Part shown: one piece after another, positions 44,727 through 54,658 of the stretch
How the letters are laid out: every line of letters starts with the position of its first letter
Position numbering within the stretch: the first letter of the stretch is position 1
The notes under the pieces: generated by a model
What the model was told of the DNA's origin: nothing
Database searches by the model: none
The model's input: only the letters and a program-made list of their open reading frames with translations
Source of the DNA: Streptomyces albofaciens JCM 4342
GTDB taxonomy: Bacteria > Actinomycetota > Actinomycetes > Streptomycetales > Streptomycetaceae
Direction: 5' to 3'
DNA length: 64,000 bases
Assembly (NCBI RefSeq): GCF_008634025.1
Contig: NZ_PDCM01000001.1
Span: forward strand, 614,501 to 678,500
Program-made: the position numbers and the translations under genes

Positions 44727-46673
44727 GTGGAGAACCTGATCGCCCTGCTCGTCGCGGCCCCCCTGGCCGGCGCGGCCCTGCTGCTGTGCGGCGGCCGGAG
44801 ACTGGACCGGGCGGGCCACTGGATCGGCACGCTGCTCGCGCTGGCGTCCTTCGCCCTGGCCGTCCCGCTGTTCACGGAGCTGCTGGGCCGCGACCCCGAG
44901 CAGCGCACGCTGCACCAGCACCTGTTCAGCTGGATCCCGGTGGGCGGCTTCCGGGCCGACGTGGCCTTCCAGCTCGACCAGCTGTCCATGACGTTCGTCC
45001 TGCTGATCACCGGTGTCGGATCGCTGATCCACATCTACTCGGTCGGCTACATGGAGCACGACGAGCGGCGCCGCCGCTTCTTCGGCTACCTCAACCTGTT
45101 CCTCGCGGCCATGCTGCTGCTCGTCCTCGCCGACAACTACCTGCTGCTGTACGTCGGCTGGGAGGGCGTCGGCCTGGCCTCGTACCTCCTCATCGGCTTC
45201 TGGCAGCACAAGCCCAGCGCGGCCACGGCCGCGAAGAAGGCGTTCCTGGTCAACCGCGTCGGCGACCTGGGCCTGTCCATCGCGATCATGCTGATGTTCA
45301 CGACGTTCGGGACCTTCGCGTTCGGGCCGGTGCTGGGCGCGGTGGGGGAGACCTCCGAGGGCAAGCTCACCGCCGTCGGCCTGATGCTGCTGCTCGCCGC
45401 CTGCGGCAAGTCGGCGCAGGTCCCGCTCCAGTCCTGGCTCGGTGACGCGATGGAGGGCCCGACCCCGGTCTCGGCCCTGATCCACGCGGCGACGATGGTG
45501 ACCGCCGGCGTCTACCTGATCACCCGCTCCGGCGCGATCTTCAACGGCGCGCCGGACGCGCAGACCGCCGTCGTGGTGGTCGGCGCGGTGACCCTGCTGT
45601 TCGGTGCGATCGTCGGTTGCGCGAAGGACGACATCAAGAAGGCCCTGGCGGGCTCGACGATGTCGCAGATCGGCTACATGATCCTGGCCGCCGGCCTCGG
45701 CCCGGTCGGCTACGCCTTCGCGATCATGCACCTGGTCACCCACGGCTTCTTCAAGGCCGGTCTCTTCCTCGGTGCCGGTTCGGTGATGCACGGGATGAAC
45801 GACGAGGTGGACATGCGCCGCTACGGCGGCCTGCGCAAGTACATGCCCGTCACGTTCATCACCTTCGGCCTCGGCTATCTGGCCATCATCGGCTTCCCCG
45901 GACTGTCCGGCTTCTTCTCCAAGGACAAGATCATCGAGGCGGCGTTCGCCAAGGGCGGCACGGAGGGCTGGATCCTCGGCGGCGCGGCCCTCCTGGGCGC
46001 CGCGATCACCGCGTTCTACATGACGCGGGTGATGCTGATGACGTTCTTCGGCGAGGAGCGCTGGCGCAAGGCACCGACCCCGTCGCCCGCCGAGCCGTCC
46101 GTGGAGCCCGCGGCCGAGACCCGGGGCGAGTACACCCCGCCGCACCCGCACGAGTCGCCGAAGTCCATGACGATCCCGATGATCCTGCTGGCCGTCGGAT
46201 CGGTGGCGGCGGGCGGTCTGTTCAGCATCAACGAGGCGTTCGTGAAGTGGCTGGAGCCGGTCACCTCCTTCGACCACGGGCACCCGCCGATCGGCGCCTC
46301 GGCGATCACCACCGCCACGATCGTGGTGATGGTCCTCGGTGTCGCGCTCGCCTACCTCCAGTACGGGCGCAAGCCGGTCCCGGCCGTCGCCCCGCGCGGC
46401 TCGCTGCTCACCCGGGCGGCCCGCCGCGACCTCCTCCAGGACGACTTCAACCACGTCGTCCTGGTGCGCGGCGGCGGCGAACTGACCCGCGCCCTGGTCC
46501 GGCTGGACCACTCCGTGGTGGACGGCGCGGTCCGCGGCACGGCGGCGTCGATGGGCGGCCTCTCCGGCCGGCTGCGCCAGGTGCAGAACGGCTTCGCCCG
46601 CTCCTACGCCGTACAGATGTTGGGCGGTGCGGCCGTGCTGATCGCCGCGACCCTGCTGATGAGGGGTGTCTGA
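44727..46673 (+). CDS. nuoL: NADH-quinone oxidoreductase subunit L
   Basis: A 648-residue antiporter-like subunit. [20 protein letters not shown], the proton-pump motif [24 protein letters not shown] segment (here [20 protein letters not shown]) and [20 protein letters not shown] are diagnostic; the lateral helix and C-terminal segment are present. GTG start with AAGGGG upstream. Confidence 0.97.
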   Translation: MENLIALLVAAPLAGAALLLCGGRRLDRAGHWIGTLLALASFALAVPLFTELLGRDPEQRTLHQHLFSWIPVGGFRADVAFQLDQLSMTFVLLITGVGSLIHIYSVGYMEHDERRRRFFGYLNLFLAAMLLLVLADNYLLLYVGWEGVGLASYLLIGFWQHKPSAATAAKKAFLVNRVGDLGLSIAIMLMFTTFGTFAFGPVLGAVGETSEGKLTAVGLMLLLAACGKSAQVPLQSWLGDAMEGPTPVSALIHAATMVTAGVYLITRSGAIFNGAPDAQTAVVVVGAVTLLFGAIVGCAKDDIKKALAGSTMSQIGYMILAAGLGPVGYAFAIMHLVTHGFFKAGLFLGAGSVMHGMNDEVDMRRYGGLRKYMPVTFITFGLGYLAIIGFPGLSGFFSKDKIIEAAFAKGGTEGWILGGAALLGAAITAFYMTRVMLMTFFGEERWRKAPTPSPAEPSVEPAAETRGEYTPPHPHESPKSMTIPMILLAVGSVAAGGLFSINEAFVKWLEPVTSFDHGHPPIGASAITTATIVVMVLGVALAYLQYGRKPVPAVAPRGSLLTRAARRDLLQDDFNHVVLVRGGGELTRALVRLDHSVVDGAVRGTAASMGGLSGRLRQVQNGFARSYAVQMLGGAAVLIAATLLMRGV

Positions 46674-46676
46674 GCC

Positions 46677-48293
46677 ATGTCGTTTCCCCTTCTGACGGCC
46701 ACCGCGGCGGTCCCGGCGCTCGGCGCGATCGCCACCGCCGCGGTGCCCGCGGCCAAGCGCACCGCCGCCAAGTGGCTGGCGCTGCTGTTCTCGCTGGCCA
46801 CCCTGGTGCTCGCCGCGGTGGTCGCGGTGCGCTTCACACCGGGTGCCGAGGGCCCGTTCCAGCTCACCGAATCGCACGCCTGGATCAAGGACTTCGGCGT
46901 CCGCTACGAGCTGGGTGTGGACGGCATCGCGGTGGCGCTGATCGCGCTGACCGCGCTGCTGGTCCCGTTCGTCATCCTGGCGGGCTGGCGCGACGCCGAC
47001 CCCATGGAGGACCGGGAGCCCAACCGGCGCTGGCGCCCCACGCAGGGCTTCTTCGCGCTGATCCTCGCCGTCGAGGCGATGGTGGTCATCTCCTTCGAGG
47101 CCACCGACGTCTTCCTCTTCTACATCTTCTTCGAAGCCATGCTCATCCCGATGTACTTCCTCATCGGCGGCTTCGGGGACCGCGCGGGGTCCGGCGGCGA
47201 GGAGCACAGCGCGGCGCTGCGCTCGCAGGCCGCCGTGAAGTTCCTGCTCTACAACCTGGCCGGCGGCCTGATCATGCTCGCCGCGGTGATCGGGCTGTAC
47301 GCGGCCACCGCCGACCAGCTCGGCAGCGGCACCTTCTCCCTGACGGAGATCGTCCAGGCGCGGGCCGACGGCAAGCTGGCGCTGGGCACCGGCACCGAAC
47401 GGCTGCTGTTCCTCGGCTTCTTCTTCGCCTTCGCGGTGAAGGCGCCGCTGTGGCCGCTGCACACCTGGCTGCCGGGCGCGATGGGCGAGTCCACCGCGCC
47501 GGTCGCCGTACTGATCACCGCGGTGGTCGACAAGGTCGGCACGTTCGCGATGCTGCGCTTCTGCCTCCAGCTCTTCCCGGAGGCCAGCAGCTGGGCCACC
47601 CCGGTCATCCTCGTCCTCGCGCTGATCAGCATCCTGTACGGCGCGCTGCTGGCGGTCGGCCAGCGCGACATCAAGCGCCTGATCGCGTACGCCTCCATCT
47701 CGCACTTCGGCTTCATCATCATGGGCATCTTCGCCATGACGAGCCAGGGCCAGGGCGGCGCGACGCTCTACATGGTCAACCACGGCATCTCGACGGCGGC
47801 GCTGATGCTGGTCGCCGGGTTCCTGATCTCGCGGCGCGGCTCCCGGCTGATCGCCGACTACGGCGGGGTGCAGAAGGCCGCGCCGGTGCTGGCCGGGACG
47901 TTCCTGGTCGGCGGTCTGGCGACACTGTCGCTGCCCGGCCTGGCACCGTTCGTCAGCGAGTTCCTGGTGCTGGTCGGCACGTTCAGCCGCTATCCGGTGG
48001 TGGGCATCGTGGCCACCGCCGGCATCGTGCTCGCCGCGCTGTACGTCCTCGTCCTCTACCAGCGGACGATGACCGGCCCGGTGAAGGCGGAGGTGCGGGC
48101 GATGCCCGACCTCAAGGCGCGGGAGCTGGCCGTCGTCGCCCCGCTGATCGCGCTGCTGCTGTTCCTCGGTGTCTACCCGAAGCCGCTGACGGACCTCGTC
48201 AACCCGGCGGTGGACCACACCCTGTCCGTCGTCGACCAGCACGATCCCCGCCCCGACGTACCCGTGAAGGCAGATGCGGAGGCCGCGAAGTGA
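46677..48293 (+). CDS. nuoM: NADH-quinone oxidoreductase subunit M
   Basis: A 538-residue antiporter-like proton-pumping subunit. FFEAMLIPMYFLIGGFGDRA, PLWPLHTWLPGAMGESTAPV and KRLIAYASISHFGFIIMGIF are typical, with the conserved Glu in FFEAM and Lys in AVKAPLW. Starts 3 bp after nuoL; GTGA overlap with nuoN. Confidence 0.97.
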   Translation: MSFPLLTATAAVPALGAIATAAVPAAKRTAAKWLALLFSLATLVLAAVVAVRFTPGAEGPFQLTESHAWIKDFGVRYELGVDGIAVALIALTALLVPFVILAGWRDADPMEDREPNRRWRPTQGFFALILAVEAMVVISFEATDVFLFYIFFEAMLIPMYFLIGGFGDRAGSGGEEHSAALRSQAAVKFLLYNLAGGLIMLAAVIGLYAATADQLGSGTFSLTEIVQARADGKLALGTGTERLLFLGFFFAFAVKAPLWPLHTWLPGAMGESTAPVAVLITAVVDKVGTFAMLRFCLQLFPEASSWATPVILVLALISILYGALLAVGQRDIKRLIAYASISHFGFIIMGIFAMTSQGQGGATLYMVNHGISTAALMLVAGFLISRRGSRLIADYGGVQKAAPVLAGTFLVGGLATLSLPGLAPFVSEFLVLVGTFSRYPVVGIVATAGIVLAALYVLVLYQRTMTGPVKAEVRAMPDLKARELAVVAPLIALLLFLGVYPKPLTDLVNPAVDHTLSVVDQHDPRPDVPVKADAEAAK

Positions 48294-49942
48294 GTTCCGT
48301 GGCGAGCGTCCACAGCCTGTGGACCATGGCGGCCGAGGCACCGGCCAAGATCCCGGCGCCGAAGATCGAGTATGCCCAGCTGGCACCGGCCCTGATCGTG
48401 CTGGGCGCCGCGGTCGTCGGTGTCGTACTGGAAGGGTTCGTGCCGCGCCGCGGCCGCTACCACGCGCAGCTGCTGCTGTCCGTGCTCGCGCTGGCCGCCG
48501 GGTTCGCGGCCGTCGTGGGGCTGGCGGCGGGCGGCTTCGGCACCACCAAGGCCAAAATCGCGGCCATGGGGGCCATCGCCGTGGACGGCCCGGCGCTCTT
48601 CCTCCAGGGCACGATCCTGCTGGTGGCGCTGGTCGCCACGTTCACCTTCGCCGAGCGCCGACTCGATCCGGCGGCGCACGGCAAGCGGGTGGACTCCTTC
48701 GCGGCGCAGGCCGCCGCGGTGCCCGGCGGCGACGCCGAGCGGGCCGCGGTCAAGGCCGGATTCACCACGACCGAGGTGTTCCCGCTGGCGCTGTTCGCGG
48801 TCGGCGGGATGCTGGTCTTCCCCGCGGCCAACGACCTGCTGACGCTCTTCGTCGCGCTGGAGGTCTTCTCCCTCCCGCTGTACATCCTGTGTGCCCTGGC
48901 CCGCCGCCAGCGGCTGCTCTCCCAGGAAGCGGCGGTGAAGTACTTCCTGCTCGGCGCGTTCTCCTCGGCGTTCCTGCTGTTCGGCATCGCGCTGCTGTAC
49001 GGCTACGCGGGCACGGTCACGTACGCCGGTATCGCGGAGGTCGTCAGCGACGGCACCAAGCAGATCACCCCGGCGCTGGCCGACACCATGGGCAATGACG
49101 CGCTGCTGCTGATCGGCGCGGCGCTGGTGCTGATGGGTCTGCTCTTCAAGGTCGGCGCGGTGCCGTTCCACATGTGGACACCGGACGTCTACCAGGGAGC
49201 GCCGACCCCGGTCACCGGGTTCATGGCGGCGGCCACCAAGGTCGCCGCGTTCGGCGCGCTGCTGCGCCTGCTGTACGTGGTCCTGCCGGGCCTGCGCTGG
49301 GACTGGCGGCCGGTCATGTGGGGGGTCGCGATCGTCACGATGCTGGGCGGCGCGGTCGTCGCGATCACCCAGACCGACATCAAGCGCCTGCTGGCGTACA
49401 GCTCCATCGCGCACGCCGGGTTCATCCTCGCCGGTGTCATCGCCACCAGCAAGGACGGCATCTCCTCCGTCCTGTTCTACCTGGCGGCGTACTCCTTCGT
49501 GACGCTCGGCGCGTTCGCGGTGGTCACGCTCGTCCGGGACGCGGGCGGCGAGGCCACCCAGCTGTCGAAGTGGGCGGGGCTGGGCCGGCGCTCGCCGCTG
49601 ACCGCGGCGGTCTTCGCGGTCTTCCTCCTGGCCTTCGCGGGCATCCCGCTGACCTCGGGGTTCGCCGGGAAGTTCGCGGTGTTCAAGGCGGCGGCACAGA
49701 GCGGCGCGGGCTGGCTGGTGGTGATCGGTGTGATCTCCTCCGCGATCGCCGCGTTCTTCTACATCCGCGTCATCGTGCTGATGTTCTTCAACGAGCCGAA
49801 GGCGGACGGGCCGACGGTGGCGGTGCCCAGCCCGCTGACGATGACGGCCATCGGGGTCGGTGTCGCGGTCACCCTCGTCCTGGGTCTGGCGCCGCAGTAC
49901 TTCCTGGACCTGGCGGGCCAGGCGGGGGTGTTCGTGCGCTGA
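48290..49942 (+). CDS. nuoN: NADH-quinone oxidoreductase subunit N
   Basis: A 550-residue antiporter-like subunit. ALEVFSLPLYILCALARRQR, KVGAVPFHMWTPDVYQGAPT and KRLLAYSSIAHAGFILAGVI are NuoN markers. Last gene of the operon, followed by a strong hairpin. Only the GTG overlapping the nuoM stop gives a normal N-terminus. Confidence 0.97.
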   Translation: MSSVASVHSLWTMAAEAPAKIPAPKIEYAQLAPALIVLGAAVVGVVLEGFVPRRGRYHAQLLLSVLALAAGFAAVVGLAAGGFGTTKAKIAAMGAIAVDGPALFLQGTILLVALVATFTFAERRLDPAAHGKRVDSFAAQAAAVPGGDAERAAVKAGFTTTEVFPLALFAVGGMLVFPAANDLLTLFVALEVFSLPLYILCALARRQRLLSQEAAVKYFLLGAFSSAFLLFGIALLYGYAGTVTYAGIAEVVSDGTKQITPALADTMGNDALLLIGAALVLMGLLFKVGAVPFHMWTPDVYQGAPTPVTGFMAAATKVAAFGALLRLLYVVLPGLRWDWRPVMWGVAIVTMLGGAVVAITQTDIKRLLAYSSIAHAGFILAGVIATSKDGISSVLFYLAAYSFVTLGAFAVVTLVRDAGGEATQLSKWAGLGRRSPLTAAVFAVFLLAFAGIPLTSGFAGKFAVFKAAAQSGAGWLVVIGVISSAIAAFFYIRVIVLMFFNEPKADGPTVAVPSPLTMTAIGVGVAVTLVLGLAPQYFLDLAGQAGVFVR

Positions 49943-49966
49943 GCGGTGGCCGTCCCCGGACGGCCC

Positions 49967-50022
49967 GCGCCCACGGCCGCCGTCCGGTGCCCTTGCGGGG
50001 TGCCGGGCGGCGGCCGTGGCGC
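49967..50022 (+). terminator. Terminator of the nuo operon
   Basis: CACGGCCGCCGTCCGGTGCC(C) folds back on GGGTGCCGGGCGGCGGCCGT(G) with a few wobble pairs, and the flanks GCGCC/GGCGC extend the stem. It starts 25 bp past the nuoN stop. Confidence 0.85.
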
Positions 50023-50120
50023 GTCTCAGCGTACGAAGGGGGACCGGCGCGGCCGGAAGCAACGTGCGAGGAAGGCCGGCCGGGGTGTGCGGGCGCGGTT
50101 GTGCGCGGTGGGAGCCGGGC

Positions 50121-50462
50121 TCAGCGGGAGAACATCACCGAGCGGACCAGGACCCGCTTGGGGGCGGCCTTGCCGGGCGGTACGACGAAGTAGACGTCGC
50201 TGCTGCAGTCGTCGTCGGCGAAGAGCGTCACGGTCGCGTTGGTCCGGTTGCGCGCGGCGTAGCCGAAGTCGGCCTCGTCCGGCAGCTTGAGGGTGATGCA
50301 CTCCTTGCCCGGCGGGTTGAAGATGGCCGCGCGCTGGTCGAGCTTGTCGCCGGTGTTGAAGCCGTAGGAGAAGACGCCGTCGGCGCCGTAGGCGGAGGTG
50401 GGGGTGGTCAGGGCGAGTACGGCCGCTCCGAAGGCGGCGGCGACGGAGGTGCGCAGGCGCAT
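50121..50462 (-). CDS. Small secreted protein of unknown function
   Basis: A 113-residue protein with an N-terminal signal peptide (MRLRTSVAAAFGAAVLALTT ending SAYGA). The mature 85 residues contain a Cys pair (KECITLKL and DDDCSSDVY) that may form a disulphide, and beta-strand-like TVTLFADDDC and VYFVVPPGK. The ATG at 50462 has GAGGAG 8 nt upstream. No family recognised; it resembles the many small secreted proteins of Streptomyces. Confidence 0.75.
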   Translation of the reverse strand: MRLRTSVAAAFGAAVLALTTPTSAYGADGVFSYGFNTGDKLDQRAAIFNPPGKECITLKLPDEADFGYAARNRTNATVTLFADDDCSSDVYFVVPPGKAAPKRVLVRSVMFSR

Positions 50463-50631
50463 CTCGTGACTCCTCGTGGTCGTCGGTGTCGATCAACTAC
50501 TCGGAGTGAATATGGCTCAGCCCATGACGTCTTTATCCGACGCCGCCCCGGAAACACCCCTGGTGGCGTAGCGGCCCTCGGCCGTTCGCGCCGGTCCGGG
50601 CCCGGTACGGCCGAGGAGGGCTGATACCCCG

Positions 50632-51123
50632 TCAGGAGACCGGGGCGCCCGTGGGGAGGCCGGGCATCCCGGGCAGCTTCAGCTTGCCCTCGGCCTTGGT
50701 GAACGCGTCGGTGGGCCCGCCCTTCCACTTCACCGTCAGCGTCTTGCCGTCGCCGCCCGGTGTGACGGTGCCCAGGGTGCGGGTGGTGTGGCCGCCCATG
50801 CACTTCAGGGCGATGACCGTGGTGCCCACCTGCTCGACCCTGCCCTGGCAAGCCGTTCCGGTGTCGGCGCCGAGCCCCATGGAGGCGGTGCCCCGGTAGA
50901 TCACCAGGGTGAGGTGCGAGTCGCCGGTCCTGGCCGTCCAGGCGCCGTCGAGGCTGCTGGTGCCCTCGGCGGGCTTGTCCCCGCCGGCGGTCTGCGAGGG
51001 GGTGGCGGCCGGTGCCTTGCTCGGCCGGTCCGCCGCGCCGTCCTTGCTGCCGCTGCTGCCGCAGCCGCTGAGCAGCAGTGTGGCCACGGCGGCCGTCCCG
51101 GCGATCTGCGCTGCCTTGCGCAC
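50632..51123 (-). CDS. Lipoprotein of unknown function
   Basis: A 163-residue protein starting at the GTG at 51123 (GGAGGAG 6-7 nt upstream). VRKAAQIAGTAAVATLLLSG then CG is a signal sequence with lipobox LLSGC, so the Cys is lipidated. A Ser/Pro/Thr linker follows, then a small domain of beta character (GAWTARTGDSHLTLVIYRGT, GTTVIALKCMGGHTTRTLGT). It is probably exposed on the outer face of the membrane. Family not recognised. Confidence 0.8.
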   Translation of the reverse strand: MRKAAQIAGTAAVATLLLSGCGSSGSKDGAADRPSKAPAATPSQTAGGDKPAEGTSSLDGAWTARTGDSHLTLVIYRGTASMGLGADTGTACQGRVEQVGTTVIALKCMGGHTTRTLGTVTPGGDGKTLTVKWKGGPTDAFTKAEGKLKLPGMPGLPTGAPVS

Positions 51124-51196
51124 GTACGTCTCCTCCGTTGTGGGACAGGGAGACGAGAGGCTAGCAACGCGACACGCGGCACGGGGCGGCTCGGGT

Positions 51197-51865
51197 TCAT
51201 CCGCCGCTGGCCGCGGCCTCGTCCTCGAAGATCGCGGCCGCGACGGCGCGGGTGATCCAGTGCTCACGGGCCAGCGCTTTCAGGTCACGGCGTACGGCAC
51301 GCCGGTCGTGGCCCTGCACCAGTTTGCGGTCCAGCTGGACGGCCGAGACCAGGGCGCCGAGCAGCCGGTCGCGGGGGTCCGCGAAGCCGCTGGCCAGGGC
51401 GCCCTTGAAGCGGGTGCGGGCCGGCCCGGCCAGGTCCACCGGGCCGGGCGCCAGACGCTCGTAACGGAACAGGCCCAGTGCCCGCCGGGACTCCCGGCGG
51501 ACCGCGTCACGCTGTTCCAGCCGCTGTCGGCACACCTCGTCGATGCCGCGTGCCGCGCTCCGCACCCACCGCTTGGCCTTGACGTCCCCGCCCTTGCCGG
51601 GGACCGGCAGGGTCCTCAGTGCGGTGTCCAGCACCAGGTCACCGAGCGGCAGTGGACTGCCCACGATGATCCGGCCACCGCGGCCCTCGGCGACCTGCCC
51701 GGCCCACTCCAGCTCGGCGAGGGCCGCCCCGGCCAGGCCGTAGCGCAGGTGGGAGGCGTCGTTCAGCGGCTTGCCGTGCTCCGGGTCCAGGGCGAGGAGC
51801 AGTAACTCCTCGGGCAGGGTGGGTCCCCGGTCCGGGTGCGAGCTCTCCCCCGTGCTCCCGGTCAT
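51197..51865 (-). CDS. GPP34/GOLPH3-family protein
   Basis: A 222-residue protein. LPEELLLLALDPEHGKPLND, then YGLAGAALAELEWAGQVAEG and SPLPLGDLVLDTALRTLPVP are typical of the GPP34 (GOLPH3) fold; in eukaryotes GOLPH3 binds PI4P at the Golgi, and the bacterial role is unknown. Many Streptomyces have several copies. The ATG at 51865 overlaps the fumarylacetoacetase stop by 4 nt, so the two are translationally coupled. Confidence 0.85.
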   Translation of the reverse strand: MTGSTGESSHPDRGPTLPEELLLLALDPEHGKPLNDASHLRYGLAGAALAELEWAGQVAEGRGGRIIVGSPLPLGDLVLDTALRTLPVPGKGGDVKAKRWVRSAARGIDEVCRQRLEQRDAVRRESRRALGLFRYERLAPGPVDLAGPARTRFKGALASGFADPRDRLLGALVSAVQLDRKLVQGHDRRAVRRDLKALAREHWITRAVAAAIFEDEAAASGG

Positions 51866-53061
51866 GAGGTCCGCGCGGGTCGGATGCGCCCGGTGACTTC
51901 GCCCAGGCCGATGCGGGAGCCCTCGGGGCCGGGTGCCCAGGCGGTCAGCGTGACCTCGTCGCCGTCCTCCAGGAAGGGCCCCTTGCCCTGGGTGAGTTCC
52001 AGGAGGCAGCCGAGCTGGTCCGGTTCCGGTCCGGAGACCGTGCCCGAGGCGTAGAGGTCGCCGGTGCGCAGCGAGGCGCCGTTGACCGTCATGTGGGCGA
52101 GCTGCTGGGCGGCCGTCCAGTACATGGCGGAGAACGGCGGGCGGGCGACCGTCTCGCCGTTGATGTCCACCTGGATGCGCAGGTCGATGCCGCCCGGTTC
52201 GGTGTCCGAGTCGTCCAGGTACGGGAGCGGCGGCACGTCACGGGCGGGCGGCGCCGTACGGGCGTGGTCCAGCGCGTCCAGCGGCGTGATCCAGGCGGAC
52301 ACCGAGGTCGCGAACGACTTGCCGAGGAAGGGGCCGAGCGGCACGTACTCCCACGCCTGGATGTCGCGCGCCGACCAGTCGTTGACGAGGCAGACGCCGA
52401 AGACGTGCTCGCGGAAGCCGTCGAGGCCGACGGGCTCACCGAGCGCGGACGGGGTGCCGACGACGAAACCGACCTCCGCCTCGATGTCCAGCCGGGTGGA
52501 CGGGCCGAAGACGGGCGCCGCGTCGGCCGGTGCCTTGCGCTGGCCGCTGGGCCGGACCACCGGGGTGCCGGAGACGACGACCGTGCCGGACCGGCCGTGG
52601 TAGCCGATCGGCAGGTGTTTCCAGTTGGGGGTGAGCGCGTCGGCGTTCGGGCGGAAGATCCGGCCGACGTTGGTGGCGTGGTGCTCGCTCGCGTAGAAGT
52701 CGACGTAGTCCGCGACCTCGAAGGGCAGATGCAGGGTCACCCCGGACAGGGGGACCAGCAGCGACTCGGTGGTGCTCCGGTGCGCGGGGTCGGTGACCGC
52801 CGTGCGCACGGCCTCCCGTACGGCCTGCCAGATCTCGCGGCCGGCGGCGAGCAGCGGGTTCAGCGTCGGCGCGGCGAGCAGGTCGGCGTGCGGTGACCCG
52901 GAGGTGGCGGCGAGCGCGTTCAGGTCCAGTACGTGGTCGCCGTAGCGCACGCCGATGCGGCGCCGCTCCGGTTCGTCCGCCGTGCTGAAGACGCCGTACG
53001 GAAGGGTGTGCGGCCCGAAGGGGTGGTCCTCGGGCAGGTCGAGCGGGTGCTGCTCGGGCAT
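51862..53061 (-). CDS. fahA: Fumarylacetoacetase
   Basis: A 399-residue enzyme. The N-terminal domain has LPYGVFSTADEPERRRIGVR; the catalytic part has DYVDFYASEHHATNVGRIFR (Asp metal ligand and the catalytic His), RLDIEAEVGFVVGTPSALGE (Glu ligands), NDWSARDIQAWEYVPLGPFL and GKSFATSVSAWITPLDAL. It hydrolyses 4-fumarylacetoacetate to fumarate and acetoacetate at the end of tyrosine and homogentisate breakdown. The ATG at 53061 has GAGGAG 6-7 nt upstream. Other genes of that pathway are not next to it. Confidence 0.93.
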   Translation of the reverse strand: MPEQHPLDLPEDHPFGPHTLPYGVFSTADEPERRRIGVRYGDHVLDLNALAATSGSPHADLLAAPTLNPLLAAGREIWQAVREAVRTAVTDPAHRSTTESLLVPLSGVTLHLPFEVADYVDFYASEHHATNVGRIFRPNADALTPNWKHLPIGYHGRSGTVVVSGTPVVRPSGQRKAPADAAPVFGPSTRLDIEAEVGFVVGTPSALGEPVGLDGFREHVFGVCLVNDWSARDIQAWEYVPLGPFLGKSFATSVSAWITPLDALDHARTAPPARDVPPLPYLDDSDTEPGGIDLRIQVDINGETVARPPFSAMYWTAAQQLAHMTVNGASLRTGDLYASGTVSGPEPDQLGCLLELTQGKGPFLEDGDEVTLTAWAPGPEGSRIGLGEVTGRIRPARTS

Positions 53062-53371
53062 GTACGGCTCCTCGCGTGGTCGTCTCGCGTGTGTCGTCAC
53101 CTGTGGCCGCGGGCCGGTGGGCCCGCGGATCAGATTACGGCCCAACGGGCCGCGAGGGGATGGCCAGATGGACGGCGGACGGGGCGGCGGTGCCACGGTT
53201 TCACGTGGAACCACGCGGCAGCGGACGAAAACCGGAACGGAACGCGCGAAGGACATAGACATCGGCGGCTAAAGAGTTCGTAATGTCCTGAAAAGCGGTG
53301 CCGGTTCGGTCAGTTCGGGCCCTAGCTTCCATGGGGCGCGGCCGGGGCGGGACGCGCCGTTGGGGGGTCAG
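53062..53371. other. 310-bp divergent region
   Basis: Non-coding gap between fahA and the ATP-grasp gene. It contains the parS-like 14-mer given separately and a -10-like TAGCTT at 53323-53328 directed to the ATP-grasp gene. No other motif is evident. Confidence 0.6.
53198..53211. other. parS-like ParB-binding site
   Basis: GTTTCACGTGGAAC differs at one base from the Streptomyces parS core GTTTCACGTGAAAC. It sits in a non-coding region, as most parS sites near oriC do. Confidence 0.55.
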
Positions 53372-54658
53372 GTGGCTCGTACCAGCACATCGTTCGCGGT
53401 GGACCGGACCGTACCGGGGCTCATCGTGAAGATCGGCGATTATCCACTGCACCACGGCGGGGTAGGGGCGATCCGCAGCCTGGGGCGGCTCGGCGTGCCC
53501 ATGTACGCCATCACCGAGGACCGGTTCACGCCCGCCGCCGCCTCCCGCTATCTGCACGGGCGCTGCGTCTGGCCGACCACCGGGCGGGAGGACCCGCAGC
53601 GGCTCGCCGAGGTGCTGCTGCGCATCGGCAAGCGCATCGGCCGGCCCACGGTCCTGATACCGACCGACGAAGAGGCCGCCGTCCTGATCGGCGAATACGC
53701 CGACGCGCTCGGCGACCGCTTCCTGTTCCCCCGCCTCGACGCGTGCCTGCCGCGCCGCCTGGCGAGCAAGCAGGGGCTGCACGAACTCTGCGTCGAGCAC
53801 GGGGTGCCGTCACCGGCGGCCACCTTCCCGGAGTCGCCGGAGGACATCGAGCGCTTCGCCGCGCGGGCGCGCTTTCCGGTCGTCGCGAAGAACAGGGAGG
53901 CGTTCCAGCGGCGCAGACACCCCGTGGTGGCCGGTACGACGCGGATCTCCGGCCCGGGCCAGTTGCTCGGCCTGGCCCGCGACTGGGGGCCGCGGCCGGA
54001 CGTGATCCTCCAGGAGTACCTGCCGCGGGAGGAGGCCGAGGACTGGATCGTGCACGCGTACTTCGACGCGGAGAGCACCGCGCTGTCCCTGTTCACCGGG
54101 GTCAAGGTGCGCTCCTGGCCGCCGCACGCGGGCATGACGGCCTGCGCGTACGTCGTCGACAACCCGGAACTGGCCGAGATGACCGCCCAGTTCATCAAGC
54201 GCATCGGCTTCAGCGGCATCGCCGACCTGGACTGGCGCTACGACCGGCGGGACGGCGCCTACAAGCTGCTGGACTTCAACCCGCGGGTGGGGGCCCAGTT
54301 CCGCCTGTTCGAGAACGAGGCGGGCATCGACGTCGTACGGGCGCAGCATCTGGACCTGACCGGCCGGAAGGTGCCGGAGGCGGAGCAGCGGGCGGGCCGG
54401 CGGTTCGTGGTGGAGAACATCGACCTGCCGGCGATGCTCGCGTACCGCCGCAGCGGCTATACGACACCGCACGCGCCGGAGCGCGCCACCGGCACCGAGC
54501 TGGCGTGGCTGGCCGCCGACGACCTCAAGCCGTTCTTCACCATGCTGGCCCGGTTCGTGGGACCGGGGGCACGGCACCTGCTGGAGCTGCGGCGGGCGAG
54601 CAAGCGCGCGCGGGCGGCGGCGGAGAGCGGTGCGCTTCAGCAGCAGACGCGGCCGTAA
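53372..54658 (+). CDS. ATP-grasp carboxylate-amine ligase-like protein
   Basis: A 428-residue protein. The N-terminal pre-ATP-grasp domain reads GDYPLHHGGVGAIRSLGRLG and VPMYAITEDRFTPAA; the ATP-grasp core includes FPVVAKNREAFQRR (Lys), VILQEYLPREEAEDWIVHAY, and the Mg2+ end LLDFNPRVGAQFRLFENEAG. This type ligates a carboxylate to an amine, as in peptide-like or D-amino-acid ligases. The GTG at 53372 has GGGGGG upstream. The FAD monooxygenase 154 nt downstream on the same strand suggests one pathway. Substrates unknown. Confidence 0.8.
   Translation: MARTSTSFAVDRTVPGLIVKIGDYPLHHGGVGAIRSLGRLGVPMYAITEDRFTPAAASRYLHGRCVWPTTGREDPQRLAEVLLRIGKRIGRPTVLIPTDEEAAVLIGEYADALGDRFLFPRLDACLPRRLASKQGLHELCVEHGVPSPAATFPESPEDIERFAARARFPVVAKNREAFQRRRHPVVAGTTRISGPGQLLGLARDWGPRPDVILQEYLPREEAEDWIVHAYFDAESTALSLFTGVKVRSWPPHAGMTACAYVVDNPELAEMTAQFIKRIGFSGIADLDWRYDRRDGAYKLLDFNPRVGAQFRLFENEAGIDVVRAQHLDLTGRKVPEAEQRAGRRFVVENIDLPAMLAYRRSGYTTPHAPERATGTELAWLAADDLKPFFTMLARFVGPGARHLLELRRASKRARAAAESGALQQQTRP

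Noticed and set aside
44226..48386. 1386-residue minus-strand open frame
   Set aside because: It is antisense to nuoJ-nuoN, with the Arg/Asp/Gly/His-rich composition typical of shadow frames in GC-rich DNA; the plus-strand genes have unmistakable family motifs.
45617..49942. 1441-residue plus-strand frame through nuoL-nuoN
   Set aside because: Only the last 550 residues are NuoN; the upstream part is the wrong frame of nuoL and nuoM.
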